Assembly (NCBI RefSeq): GCF_003337355.1
Contig: NZ_QPJW01000012.1
Location: forward strand, 1 to 64,000
Origin: Fontibacillus phaseoli
GTDB lineage: Bacteria > Bacillota > Bacilli > Paenibacillales > Paenibacillaceae
Length of the DNA stretch: 64,000 bases
Direction: 5' to 3'
In this document: positions 56,040-64,000 of the stretch, piece after piece
Position numbering within the stretch: the first letter of the stretch is position 1
Layout: each line of letters starts with the position of its first letter
Program-made: the position numbers and the translations under genes
The notes under the pieces: generated by a model
Told to the model about the DNA's origin: nothing
Databases searched by the model: none
The model's input: only the letters and a program-made list of their open reading frames with translations

Positions 56040-56532
56040 AACAAATATCAGGCTTTGACCAAAGACATGATTTCCTGCACGGACTGTCCAGAGAGAGTAG
56101 CTCAGGCTGAAAGCTGCTCCTGTTACGGTAGTGAAATTACCCCTTTGCAGCCGTGGCGTTGAACCCGCAAAATTTACTTTTACGGCAGTATTCGTCACCG
56201 TCCGATCCCCGATACCGGATTCTAATTGAGGTAATTCAAAAAGTCATCTTTTGATCGTGAAGTATTTCCGGGAGAGGAACCGACATTGAATCTTGAATTC
56301 AGTTGATCGCTCCGTTGCTCACGTAGGTTTTGCCTACGCTCCGCTACTCACTCCCAAACTTCATCCAACCTTCTCGACGCTGAAAAGCCGACTTTTTGGA
56401 ATCTTACTAAACGAGGACCATTCATCCGCATCTCTTGGCATATTGCCAGGCGATAGCAGGGCGGAAGGTCGAATTAGGGTGGAACCACGAGCAGAACGCA
56501 CTCGTCCCTTGGCGGAGAGATGCGTTTTTTTT
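56040..56532 (+). ncRNA. T-box leader of thrS, interrupted by a repeat
   Basis: Stem I features lie at about 56075-56160: a CACGG/CCGTG helix, the AGAGAG bulge (56090-56095), GGCTGAAAGC and a GAAATTACC segment with a candidate Thr specifier ACC at 56139-56141. The T-box proper AGGGTGGAACCACG is at 56476-56489. The terminator AACGCA...TGCGTT with T run ends at 56532. Uncharged tRNA-Thr (GGT, encoded at 335-410) should favour the antiterminator. The 167-bp dispersed repeat at 56235-56401 lies between stem I and the antiterminator. The 5' limit is approximate. Confidence 0.8.
56235..56401 (+). repeat. dispersed repeat, copy 2, inside the thrS leader
   Basis: Begins TTCAAAAAGTCATC and ends GACTTTTTGGAA, with the internal GTAGG/CCTAC hairpin. 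It shares several blocks with copy 1 at 9889-10092 in the same orientation, but is about 37 bp shorter and diverged. It has no coding capacity. Confidence 0.75.
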
Positions 56533-56654
56533 GCGTCCTGAAATGTTTACAGGAACAAGGTTTCCGCAAAGTAAAGTATCTAACCGACAAGTCATGCGCC
56601 CTTTGCGGTAGCTATGATCTGCGTTCAATCACTGAAGAAATGGAGGCTAAAATC

Positions 56655-58568
56655 ATGGAGATCAATGTAAGTTTGCCGGATGGAACAATCAGGAGGGTGC
56701 AGCAAGGAACCACCATAGCTCAAATTGCGGAGTCCATCAGCACCGGACTCAGAAAGAACGCTGTCGCCGGTAAGGTCGACGGAAAACTAGTGGATCTAAG
56801 TTACCCGATCCCCCAGGACAGCCTCGCCGAAGTGATTACGCTCGATAGCAGCGAAGGGTTGGAAATATACCGGCACAGTACGGCTCATTTAACCGCCCAA
56901 GCAATAAAGCGTATATATGGAGAGAAGGCCGTCAAGCTGGGCATCGGACCGGTGATCGAAGACGGGTTTTACTATGACATCGATATCGAAAAGCCGTTGT
57001 CCACGGACGATCTTGCCGCCATCGAGGCCGAAATGAAGAAGATTGTGCAGGAAAACCTGCCCATTCTCCGCCGGGTCGTCAGCCGCGGGGAAGCGATACG
57101 GATATTTGAGGAACTCGAAGACCCGCTCAAACTGGAACTCATTCGCGATTTGCCTGAAGAATCCATAATCACCATCTATGATCAGGGGGAATTTTTCGAC
57201 TTATGCCGGGGGCCGCATCTCCCGTCAACAGGCCGGATCAAGGCGTTCAAGCTGCTTAATGTGGCGGGGGCTTACTGGCGCGGCGATTCCAACAAAAAAA
57301 TGTTGCAGCGGATTTACGGAACGGCATTTCCCAAGCAATCGCAGCTTGAGGAACACCTGCGGTTTATTGAGGAAGCGAAGAAGCGCGACCATCGCAAGCT
57401 GGGAAAAGAACTGGAACTATTCATGTTTTCCGAAGAAGCTCCGGGCATGCCCTTCTATCTTCCCAAAGGGATGACGATCCGTACGGAGTTGGAGGATTTC
57501 GTACGCGAGCTTCAAAGACAGCGGGATTATGACGAGGTTCGCACACCGTTGATGATGAACAACCGGATTTGGGAAAATTCCGGACATTGGGATCACTATA
57601 AAGACAATATGTATTTTACGAACGTGGACGAGACTAAATTTGCGCTGAAACCGATGAACTGCCCCGGGCACATGCTTGTTTATAAAAACAGTCTGCGCTC
57701 TTATCGCGACTTGCCGATCCGGATTTCGGAATTCGGCCAGGTGCACCGCCACGAATACTCCGGAGCCTTGAACGGAATGATGCGGGTCCGCACGTTTTGC
57801 CAGGACGATGCCCATCTTTTTGTTTTGCCAGAGCAAATCGGGGACGAGATCAGCCGGGTCATTGCGCTGATTGACCATGTATATCAAATCTTCGGCTTCG
57901 AATATAAAATTGAATTATCGACCCGTCCGGACGATTACATGGGGTCCGAGGAAATATGGGATGAGGCGGAAAAATCGCTGCAAAGCATTTTGGACCAGCA
58001 CGGTATACAGTACCGCATCAATGAAGGAGACGGGGCGTTCTATGGGCCTAAGATCGACTTTCACATCACGGACGCGCTCAAACGCAGCTGGCAGTGCGGG
58101 ACGATCCAACTGGATTTCCAGATGCCCGAGAAATTCGATCTCTCTTATATCGGCGAGGACAATCAAAAACATCGCCCCGTCGTGATTCACCGGGCGGTGT
58201 ACGGTTCGATCGACCGGTTCATCGGAATGCTGACCGAGCATTATGCAGGGGCTTTTCCGGTGTGGCTGGCCCCGGTTCAGGCGAAGTTGCTGCCGGTTTC
58301 GGACAATTATACCGATTACGCTTACCAGGTGAAGAAATCACTGGCGGAGGCCGGAATCCGCGTCGAAGTCGATGCGAGAAACGAAAAGCTCGGCTATAAA
58401 ATCCGCGAAGCCCAGCTTGAAAAAGTGCCGTACACGCTCGTCGTCGGCGAAAGCGAAAAAACGGCGTCCAGCGTATCGGTAAGGAAGCGCGGAGAAGGGG
58501 ATCTCGGCTCCTGCGGCATTCCGGAGCTCATCCGGCAGATCCAAGAGGAGATTGCTGCACGAAATTAA
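56655..58568 (+). CDS. thrS: threonyl-tRNA synthetase
   Basis: 637 residues, a class II synthetase that charges tRNA-Thr. TGS domain (SLPDGTIRRVQQGTTIAQIA), then the editing domain with HSTAHL and DLCRGPH, then the catalytic core (MNCPGHMLVYK, RISEFGQVHRHE, DFQMPEKFDLSYI, HRAVYGSIDRFIGML) and a C-terminal anticodon-binding domain (PVWLAPVQ...GEKVPYTLVVGE-like). The start is ATG 56655, about 8 bases after GGAGG; the frame is open to 56520 inside the terminator hairpin. It is regulated by the T-box upstream. Confidence 0.97.
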   Translation: MEINVSLPDGTIRRVQQGTTIAQIAESISTGLRKNAVAGKVDGKLVDLSYPIPQDSLAEVITLDSSEGLEIYRHSTAHLTAQAIKRIYGEKAVKLGIGPVIEDGFYYDIDIEKPLSTDDLAAIEAEMKKIVQENLPILRRVVSRGEAIRIFEELEDPLKLELIRDLPEESIITIYDQGEFFDLCRGPHLPSTGRIKAFKLLNVAGAYWRGDSNKKMLQRIYGTAFPKQSQLEEHLRFIEEAKKRDHRKLGKELELFMFSEEAPGMPFYLPKGMTIRTELEDFVRELQRQRDYDEVRTPLMMNNRIWENSGHWDHYKDNMYFTNVDETKFALKPMNCPGHMLVYKNSLRSYRDLPIRISEFGQVHRHEYSGALNGMMRVRTFCQDDAHLFVLPEQIGDEISRVIALIDHVYQIFGFEYKIELSTRPDDYMGSEEIWDEAEKSLQSILDQHGIQYRINEGDGAFYGPKIDFHITDALKRSWQCGTIQLDFQMPEKFDLSYIGEDNQKHRPVVIHRAVYGSIDRFIGMLTEHYAGAFPVWLAPVQAKLLPVSDNYTDYAYQVKKSLAEAGIRVEVDARNEKLGYKIREAQLEKVPYTLVVGESEKTASSVSVRKRGEGDLGSCGIPELIRQIQEEIAARN

Positions 58569-58590
58569 CTTCAAAATCGGAGGCAATGAC

Positions 58591-59505
58591 ATGCGTATAT
58601 TAGTGCTTGGAGCAGGCGGGGTTGGCGGTTATTTTGGCGGCAGGCTGGCGGAAAAAGGAGCCGAGGTAACGTTTCTGGTACGCAGCGGTCGCAAACAGCA
58701 GCTGGACAAGGACGGTTTGGTCATCCGCAGCGTAAACGGCGATGTAACGCTACGGCCCAATACGATCACGGCCAGCGATCCGGCAAATCCTTACGACCTG
58801 GTGCTATTTTCAACCAAAGCCTACCACCTGCAAAGCGCAGTGCAAGATTTAAAACCTTTTGTCGGAGAGCAAACGGTGATTCTGCCGCTTCTAAACGGAG
58901 TCGCGCATCTGCCGCTTTTAAAGAAGGAATTCGGGGAGGACCGGGTGATCGGGGGATTATGCTTTATTGAAGCGACCTTGAATCAGGAGGGACATGTCCT
59001 TCAAACCAGCAAAGATCACTACGTCAAATTCGGCGAGTTTGAAGGGAAGGATACGGAAAGAATCGCCGAGATCGAATCGCTCTTAAGTGGAACGAAGACA
59101 TCTTTTATCCGCAGCGCTCATATAGAACGGGACATCTGGCATAAGTATTTATTCATCTCAACCATTGCAGGAGTCACTACGCTGATGCAAGCCCCGATCG
59201 GTCCGATTCGCGAAAGCGAAGGCGGGGAGAGCTTTATTCGCGATGTATTCTCGGAAACCGAAGCCGTGATGATCGCGCACGGTGCTCCGCTGGCTCAAGA
59301 CATTGTAAACAAGCATATGGAAACGATGTGGAACTTGTCGTATGACATGAAATCCTCGATGCAGCGGGATATGGAAAAAGGATTTGCTGTCGAAGGAGAG
59401 CATCTGCACGGTTACTTGCTGCAAATGGCGAAAGAGCATTCCTTGGAAACCCCATTGATCCGAGCCATTTATCAGAATCTCCAAGTCTACGGGGTGAACG
59501 GGTAA
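58591..59505 (+). CDS. panE: 2-dehydropantoate 2-reductase family protein
   Basis: 304 residues from ATG 58591, 8 bases after GGAGG. The ORF is open into the thrS end. The N-terminal Rossmann motif is LVLGAGGVGGYFGGRL, followed by KAYHL (catalytic Lys) and LPLLNGV. The C-terminal helical domain contains the conserved lysine in HKYLFIS. The family reduces ketopantoate to pantoate with NADPH for CoA synthesis; several paralogues have other substrates, so the gene name is tentative. It starts 23 bp after thrS. Confidence 0.82.
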   Translation: MRILVLGAGGVGGYFGGRLAEKGAEVTFLVRSGRKQQLDKDGLVIRSVNGDVTLRPNTITASDPANPYDLVLFSTKAYHLQSAVQDLKPFVGEQTVILPLLNGVAHLPLLKKEFGEDRVIGGLCFIEATLNQEGHVLQTSKDHYVKFGEFEGKDTERIAEIESLLSGTKTSFIRSAHIERDIWHKYLFISTIAGVTTLMQAPIGPIRESEGGESFIRDVFSETEAVMIAHGAPLAQDIVNKHMETMWNLSYDMKSSMQRDMEKGFAVEGEHLHGYLLQMAKEHSLETPLIRAIYQNLQVYGVNG

Positions 59506-59529
59506 GAAGTTTGAGAAGGGGGTTGAAAG

Positions 59530-60351
59530 ATGATACCGGAAGGGAATTTGCAGAGCAATATCGAGCGGTTTTCCGGCTTTGCGGAGCTGTATGATCAACA
59601 TCGTCCGGAGGCGCCGGAGCTTGTTGCGGATATTTTAACAGCTTACTTGGAAAAAAGACCTGAACTGGTGCTGGATCTGGGCTGCGGTACCGGCTTATCT
59701 ACCTGGATATGGAGGGACCGGGCGGAACAGATCATCGGCGTGGAACCCAACGACGACATGAGAAGCAAAGCGGAGGAGAAAAGACGTGGAATTTCTGGAT
59801 CGGACCATGTCTCGTTCGTCTCCGGCTATTCCAACCATTTGGGCGCTTCCGATGCCTCGGTCGATATCATCACTTGTTCCCAGTCGTTTCATTGGATGGA
59901 ACCGGTGAGCACCTTGAATGAGGCGCATCGTGTTCTCAGACGGGGCGGGATTTTTGCCGCTTATGACTGCGATTGGCCGCCTGTATTAAGCTGGGAGCTG
60001 GAAAAAGCATATATGCAACTGACCGGCAAAGCGGATGAACTGATCGAACAAAGTGCTGACCAAGAGAAACAGGCGGTGAAACGCAACAAAAATGAACACC
60101 TCAGCTCGTTGGAACAGAGCGGGCTTTTTCGCTACACCAGGGAAATCGTGTTCCACAACAAGGAGACCTGCGATGCCGAGCGTTATGTTGGTTTAGCCTT
60201 AAGCCAAGGCGGACTTCAGACGGTGTTTAAGTTGGGTATGACGGAACTGAATCCGGAGATCGAGTCTTTCCGTCATCAGGCCCGGGAATATTTTAACGGA
60301 GAAAGCAAAGAGATTCTGTTTAGCTACAGAATGACTCTGGGAATCAAATAG
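59530..60351 (+). CDS. class I SAM-dependent methyltransferase
   Basis: 273 residues. Motif I is VLDLGCGTGLSTWIW (about 48-62), then IGVEPNDDM, and the late-core ITCSQSFHWMEP typical of the methyltransferase type 11 group. AGGGGG precedes the ATG. It follows the panE-like gene after 24 bp, so the two are probably cotranscribed. Substrate unknown. Confidence 0.9.
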   Translation: MIPEGNLQSNIERFSGFAELYDQHRPEAPELVADILTAYLEKRPELVLDLGCGTGLSTWIWRDRAEQIIGVEPNDDMRSKAEEKRRGISGSDHVSFVSGYSNHLGASDASVDIITCSQSFHWMEPVSTLNEAHRVLRRGGIFAAYDCDWPPVLSWELEKAYMQLTGKADELIEQSADQEKQAVKRNKNEHLSSLEQSGLFRYTREIVFHNKETCDAERYVGLALSQGGLQTVFKLGMTELNPEIESFRHQAREYFNGESKEILFSYRMTLGIK

Positions 60352-60428
60352 AGCATTAAGACAAATTGTGATTTGTAGTGCATATATTACCCTGAAATGG
60401 AAAACATGGGAATTGAGGGGGTGATCAT

Positions 60429-60602
60429 TTGGACATTGCACTCGATGCTGACCAAGTAATCAACAGGATTAAAGAATTGCAAAGAAACGGGGTCTCCGTC
60501 AGCAAAAAGCAAGTGAAGCAATCCGATCCTCAATTGATGCGAAGCGCTTTGTTTTATTTTCCAAGCTGGGAACATGCCTTGAAAAATGCAGAGATTGTAT
60601 AG
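60429..60602 (+). CDS. 57-residue protein with a homing-endonuclease-associated-repeat-like motif
   Basis: The TTG start at 60429 follows GAGGGGGTG at ideal spacing. The product begins MDIALDADQVINRIKELQ and ends with SALFYFPSWEHALKNAEIV. This tail resembles the (F/Y)xSWxxALxxAG helix repeat found beside homing endonucleases and in small putative DNA-binding proteins. The resemblance is short and the function unknown. A terminator follows 15 bp after the stop. Confidence 0.65.
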   Translation: MDIALDADQVINRIKELQRNGVSVSKKQVKQSDPQLMRSALFYFPSWEHALKNAEIV

Positions 60603-60617
60603 AATAATAAATCTTAG

Positions 60618-60657
60618 CCGATAAGTACCCGATAGTTCCGGGGCTTGTCGGTTTTTT
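60618..60657 (+). terminator. terminator after the 57-residue protein gene
   Basis: CCGATAAG...CTTGTCGG stem with inner CCC/GGGG pairs, followed by TTTTTTC. Confidence 0.8.
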
Positions 60658-60733
60658 CTTTGATACGGGCAGGAAGGGGAAGTATAATTTTAACTATATA
60701 AGAATCTTTCATTTCATGAAAAAAGGTGAGGTC

Positions 60734-61063
60734 ATGATTCAATCCATCATTCTATTTGTGCTTGCCGGCATTGCCGAAATCGGCGGAGGCTATTTGATTT
60801 GGTTATGGTTGAGAGAAGGAAAGAATTATGGATACGGAGTTATTGGCGCTTTGATTCTTGTGCTGTACGGCATTATACCTACCTTGCAGAAATACCCTTC
60901 CTTCGGCAGGGTATATGCGGCTTACGGCGGGGTGTTCATTATTCTGGCGGTATTATGGGGATGGGCCGTGGATAAAAAAGCGCCGGATTTGTTTGACTGG
61001 ATCGGAGCGGCAATTTGTCTTATCGGGGTTTCCGTCATGTTGTGGTGGCCGCGTTCATCTTGA
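60734..61063 (+). CDS. YnfA-family small membrane protein
   Basis: 109 residues with four transmembrane helices, the UPF0060/YnfA layout, related in size and topology to SMR exporters. Family marks are [41 protein letters not shown] and the [18 protein letters not shown] block. ATG 60734 follows AAAGGTGAGG; ATG 60716 is in frame but has no ribosome site. Transport function is suspected for the family but not established. Confidence 0.9.
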   Translation: MIQSIILFVLAGIAEIGGGYLIWLWLREGKNYGYGVIGALILVLYGIIPTLQKYPSFGRVYAAYGGVFIILAVLWGWAVDKKAPDLFDWIGAAICLIGVSVMLWWPRSS

Positions 61064-61128
61064 ATTTATTTCGGAGGAGCGTATGATTAGTAGATGACTA
61101 CCGTAAGAATCGAAAGGGTACATCGAGC

Positions 61129-63288
61129 ATGAGCGTAAACAGCATGACTTCATTTTTTGAACGGAAACATAGCCAGCTTGGCGTAGCATTGAACGAAATT
61201 CAGAAGCAGGCGGTGCTCCATACCGAGGGGGCCGTCCTGCTTCTTGCATCTCCGGGATCGGGGAAAACGACGACGATGATTATGCGGATCGGTTATTTGA
61301 TTACCGAACAAGGCGTACAGCCTTCCCGGATCAAAGCGGTGACATTCAGCCGTGCCTCCGCGAATGATATGAAGGAACGGTATCTGCGCTTTTTTCCCGA
61401 ACTTCCGCCGGTGCAGTTTTCCACGATTCATAGTCTGGCCTATGAAGTGGTTCGGGAGCATTTCCGCAAAACCGGGGTCCCCTATCAAATGATTGAGGGA
61501 AGCGGCGATCAGGAGCGGGCGGAACAGAAAGGGCCTGAGCAGGTCCCATTGCACAAGAAAGCCATTTTGCGCCAGATTTTTAAATCGGTGACCGGGGAAA
61601 ATATGACGGATGATCAAATGGACGAGCTGACGACCTATATCAGTTATGTCAAAAACAAAATGCTCCCCCCGGAAAAATGGGGAACCGTGAAGACCGGGAT
61701 TCCAAACGCCGAGGTCATCCTGAGTGAGTATGAGTCCTTCAAGCAGTCGGGGCACCCTAGTCTATTGATCGATTTTGACGATATGCTGACTTTGGGCAAC
61801 GAGATTTTGGAGCGGGATGCGGTCCTCCTGGGAAAATATCAAGGGAAATACGATTATATTTTAACGGATGAAAGTCAGGATACGTCGCTCGTTCAGCATG
61901 CGATGATAGAAAAGCTGGCCCGTAAACACGGCAATCTTTGCGTAGTGGCGGACGATGATCAGTCCATCTATAGCTGGCGAGGAGCAGAGCCCACTTATCT
62001 GCTGAACTTCCGGGAGGCATTCCCCGGTGCGGCGATTCTGTTTATGGAGCAAAATTACCGTTCAACCCCACAAATCGTGAATACGGCTAATGAGTTCATT
62101 CGGCGGAACAAGAACCGGTATAACAAGAATATGTTTACGGAGCGGAGCGAAGCGGGGGAGCCGATCGGAATGAGGACCTTTGCCGACTACAAGTCGCAGA
62201 CCAGGCATGTGGTGGAGGAAATCCGGAAATCGGACAAGCTCTCCGAAGTCGCGGTCCTTTACCGCAACAACTCTTCCTCCGTCGCACTGATGAACGCGCT
62301 GGACCGGGCGGGAATTCCGTTCTATATGAAGGATACCGATAACCGCTTTTTCTCCCACTGGGTGGTGGAAGATATACTGAATTTTATGCGGATGACCTTT
62401 ACCGACAAGCGCCCGGACATTCTGGATAAAATTCATTTAAAGATGGCCGGGTATATCAGCAAGCAACAGATGGCGGCCCTCAAGGAAATTCAGAACAACG
62501 GGTCCGTCTTCGATAATCTGCTGAACCATGTGAAGCTGCAGGATTATCAGCGGGGGCTGATCCAGGCCAACCGGGACATTTTCCGTGAAATGAGCGGCAT
62601 GCCGCCGCTGCAGGCGATCCGCGTCATCCGCGAGCGGCTCGGTTATGAGAAAGCCCTGGATAAAATGTGCGAATGGCTCGGGTTTCGCAAGGAGTTTTTG
62701 ATCGGAATTTTGAACACGCTGGAAGATATCGCGGATACGCTGGACACGATGGAAGAGTTCGCGAACCGGTTGAAGGCGCTGGAATCGGCCCTGAAAACTT
62801 CGAAAAGAAGAAAGGACGCCAATGCCGTCACGTTATCTACTTTTCACAGCGCAAAAGGGTTGGAATTCGATAAAGTGTATATGATCGATCTGGTCGACGG
62901 CATCATCCCTTCTTCCGAAGATATTAAGAAAAACGCCACAGGCGATGAGGCGCTGATGGAGGAAGCCGTCCGCCTGTTCTACGTCGGGATGACTCGGGCC
63001 AAGTCGCAACTGGAACTGTTGACTTATCAGGAGCGTGATGGGGAAAAAGTCGCCGAGTCGCGCTTCGTCTCTCATATCCGGTCCATCGTGAAACCGGCGT
63101 CCGAGGGTGGAGAACAAGAGGTCGAAGCGGCCGCTTTTCTGGCGGGGGACCAAGTCCGGCATCGGGTTTTCGGGCAGGGTGAAGTCCGCAGCCGGCATGG
63201 CGACCTGATCGACATCGCGTTCGAGCAGGGGGTAAAGACGCTTTCCGTACAGACCTGCGTCGAGATGAGATTGCTGGAGCGGGTTTGA
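61129..63288 (+). CDS. UvrD/PcrA-like ATP-dependent DNA helicase
   Basis: 719 residues of superfamily 1A. Motifs in order: Q motif region (LNEIQKQAVLH), Walker A ASPGSGKTTT, Ia VTFSRASANDM, II ILTDESQDTS, III VVADDDQSIYSWRGA, IV EQNYRST, V STFHSAKGLEFDKV, and VI LFYVGMTRAKSQL. A short C-terminal Tudor-like segment (VRHRVFGQGEVRSRHGD) resembles the PcrA tail. The length is close to PcrA. It unwinds DNA 3'-to-5' in repair or replication; whether it is a PcrA paralogue cannot be told here. Confidence 0.92.
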   Translation: MSVNSMTSFFERKHSQLGVALNEIQKQAVLHTEGAVLLLASPGSGKTTTMIMRIGYLITEQGVQPSRIKAVTFSRASANDMKERYLRFFPELPPVQFSTIHSLAYEVVREHFRKTGVPYQMIEGSGDQERAEQKGPEQVPLHKKAILRQIFKSVTGENMTDDQMDELTTYISYVKNKMLPPEKWGTVKTGIPNAEVILSEYESFKQSGHPSLLIDFDDMLTLGNEILERDAVLLGKYQGKYDYILTDESQDTSLVQHAMIEKLARKHGNLCVVADDDQSIYSWRGAEPTYLLNFREAFPGAAILFMEQNYRSTPQIVNTANEFIRRNKNRYNKNMFTERSEAGEPIGMRTFADYKSQTRHVVEEIRKSDKLSEVAVLYRNNSSSVALMNALDRAGIPFYMKDTDNRFFSHWVVEDILNFMRMTFTDKRPDILDKIHLKMAGYISKQQMAALKEIQNNGSVFDNLLNHVKLQDYQRGLIQANRDIFREMSGMPPLQAIRVIRERLGYEKALDKMCEWLGFRKEFLIGILNTLEDIADTLDTMEEFANRLKALESALKTSKRRKDANAVTLSTFHSAKGLEFDKVYMIDLVDGIIPSSEDIKKNATGDEALMEEAVRLFYVGMTRAKSQLELLTYQERDGEKVAESRFVSHIRSIVKPASEGGEQEVEAAAFLAGDQVRHRVFGQGEVRSRHGDLIDIAFEQGVKTLSVQTCVEMRLLERV

Positions 63289-63328
63289 GCGGGAAATAAA
63301 ACAAGGGAATAGACGGGAGGATAAGGCA

Positions 63329-64000
63329 TTGGCTATAACAGTGAAACAGGTCCTGGAGGCTTTACGGGCAGGGGCGGATTATGATTCCTTGCCTGAAACG
63401 GTGGACCGACTCTTGGCCGGGGATGAGGATCACGCCGTTCAAGGCATCGCCGTCACGTTCATGGCAACACAAGAAGTGATTGAACAGGCCGCCGCTCAAG
63501 GGGCTAACTTGATCCTATCGCATGAAGGGGCTTTTTATCGCCATAGGGAGTCCGAAGGCTGGCTTGAACGGGATCCCGTAGGCCGGGATAAACGGAGTGC
63601 GATGCACCGTTCGGGCGTAACGATTTTTCGCCTCCATGACTACATACATCGGTACAAGCCGGATATGATTACGCAGGGACTGGTGGAAAAGCTCGGCTGG
63701 ACGCCGCATGTCGATGCCTATTCAACGGTGTCTGTGACGCTGAGCCTTCCTCCCATGAATCTGCGCGACGTTGCCGGACATATCAAAGCCAGGTTGGGAT
63801 TACCCTCCGTACGCGCAGTCGGCGACGGCTCCATGATCTGTACCCGCGTCGGTTTGTTGGTAGGCTACCGGGGAGGAGGGGATACGGCCATCCCGCTGTT
63901 CGAGAATGAGCAGCTGGACCTGATTATTGCCGGTGAAGGACCGGAATGGGAAACCCCGGAATACGTAAGGGACGCGGTCTACCAGGGGAAAAAGAAAGCC
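63329..64000 (+). CDS. NIF3-like metal-binding protein, 3' end beyond the window
   Basis: Starts at TTG 63329, 8 bases after GGGAGG, and is open to the window end (224 codons). The product has VKQVLEALRAGADYDSLPET, then GIAVTFMATQEVIEQAAAQG and LILSHEGAFYRH, which carries the metal-ligand His-Glu of the NIF3/YqfO family. Later it contains SVTVSLSLPPMNL-like strands and DLIIAGEGPEWE. NIF3 proteins form hexamers with a dinuclear metal site; their role is unsettled. It follows the helicase gene after 40 bp. Confidence 0.8.
   Translation, partial: MAITVKQVLEALRAGADYDSLPETVDRLLAGDEDHAVQGIAVTFMATQEVIEQAAAQGANLILSHEGAFYRHRESEGWLERDPVGRDKRSAMHRSGVTIFRLHDYIHRYKPDMITQGLVEKLGWTPHVDAYSTVSVTLSLPPMNLRDVAGHIKARLGLPSVRAVGDGSMICTRVGLLVGYRGGGDTAIPLFENEQLDLIIAGEGPEWETPEYVRDAVYQGKKKA

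Noticed and set aside
54885-56198. 437-codon minus-strand frame over the YqkD-like hydrolase and T-box leader
   Set aside because: No start signal or family features; it covers a well-supported gene and RNA element.

Overview
The window looks like a low-to-mid-GC, spore-former-type Firmicute, most probably Paenibacillus or a close relative. The evidence is a SigW/RsiW pair, cdaA-cdaR-glmM followed by glmS with a self-cleaving glmS ribozyme, a T-box leader before thrS, an OhrR-controlled peroxidase, strong Shine-Dalgarno sequences with frequent GTG/TTG starts, very large secreted multidomain glycan-active enzymes, and an SLH-domain surface protein.

Layout. 1-1255: a 5S rRNA gene and eleven tRNA genes closed by a terminator. 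1.5-12.7 kb: core genes ppc, sigW, rsiW, cdaA, cdaR, glmM, glmS. A sigma-W-type promoter lies between sigW and rsiW. A dispersed terminal-inverted repeat sits between glmM and its terminator. 12.7-23.8 kb: a decayed accessory island at the classical attTn7 position, starting 23 bp after the glmS stop. It holds three arrays of about 20-bp repeats resembling TnsB-site arrays in right-end orientation, one matching site in left-end orientation, and a 69-codon remnant of tnsA. Cargo includes a TetR / NTF2-like / ABC-permease cluster, a quinone reductase with a divergent XRE-type regulator, a membrane-anchored alpha/beta-hydrolase operon with its own TetR, and a DapA-family enzyme. No complete tns gene is visible.

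24-27.4 kb: an AgrC/AgrA-like (GHKL kinase / LytTR) two-component pair, an unrecognised 139-residue protein, and a decayed second copy of the island's quinone reductase. 27.7-38.6 kb: a three-gene surface-glycan operon encoding a multidomain metallophosphatase, an SLH protein and a GH92 alpha-mannosidase. The phosphatase and the mannosidase share three homologous modules in the same order.

38.7-53.9 kb: a mosaic of small resistance/repair genes (AAC(3)-like, Nudix, OhrR + glutathione peroxidase, YjbR-like), carbohydrate genes with divergent regulators (lacZ/AraC; GH51 arabinofuranosidase/ArsR-type) and several gene relics (sugar ABC permease, GH5 glycosidase, and a kinase / response-regulator / GH13 deletion scar). 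54-64 kb: SDR, alpha/beta hydrolase, thrS with a T-box leader that appears to be interrupted by a second copy of the dispersed repeat, then panE-like, methyltransferase, a 57-residue protein, YnfA-type membrane protein, UvrD-like helicase and a NIF3-like gene running off the window.

The strongest second-look signals are the stacked Tn7-like ends with the tnsA relic, the repeat inside the thrS T-box, the repeated palindromic operator between the ArsR-type regulator and the arabinofuranosidase, and the modular phosphatase-SLH-mannosidase operon. All family assignments are from reading the translated sequence; no database search was run.
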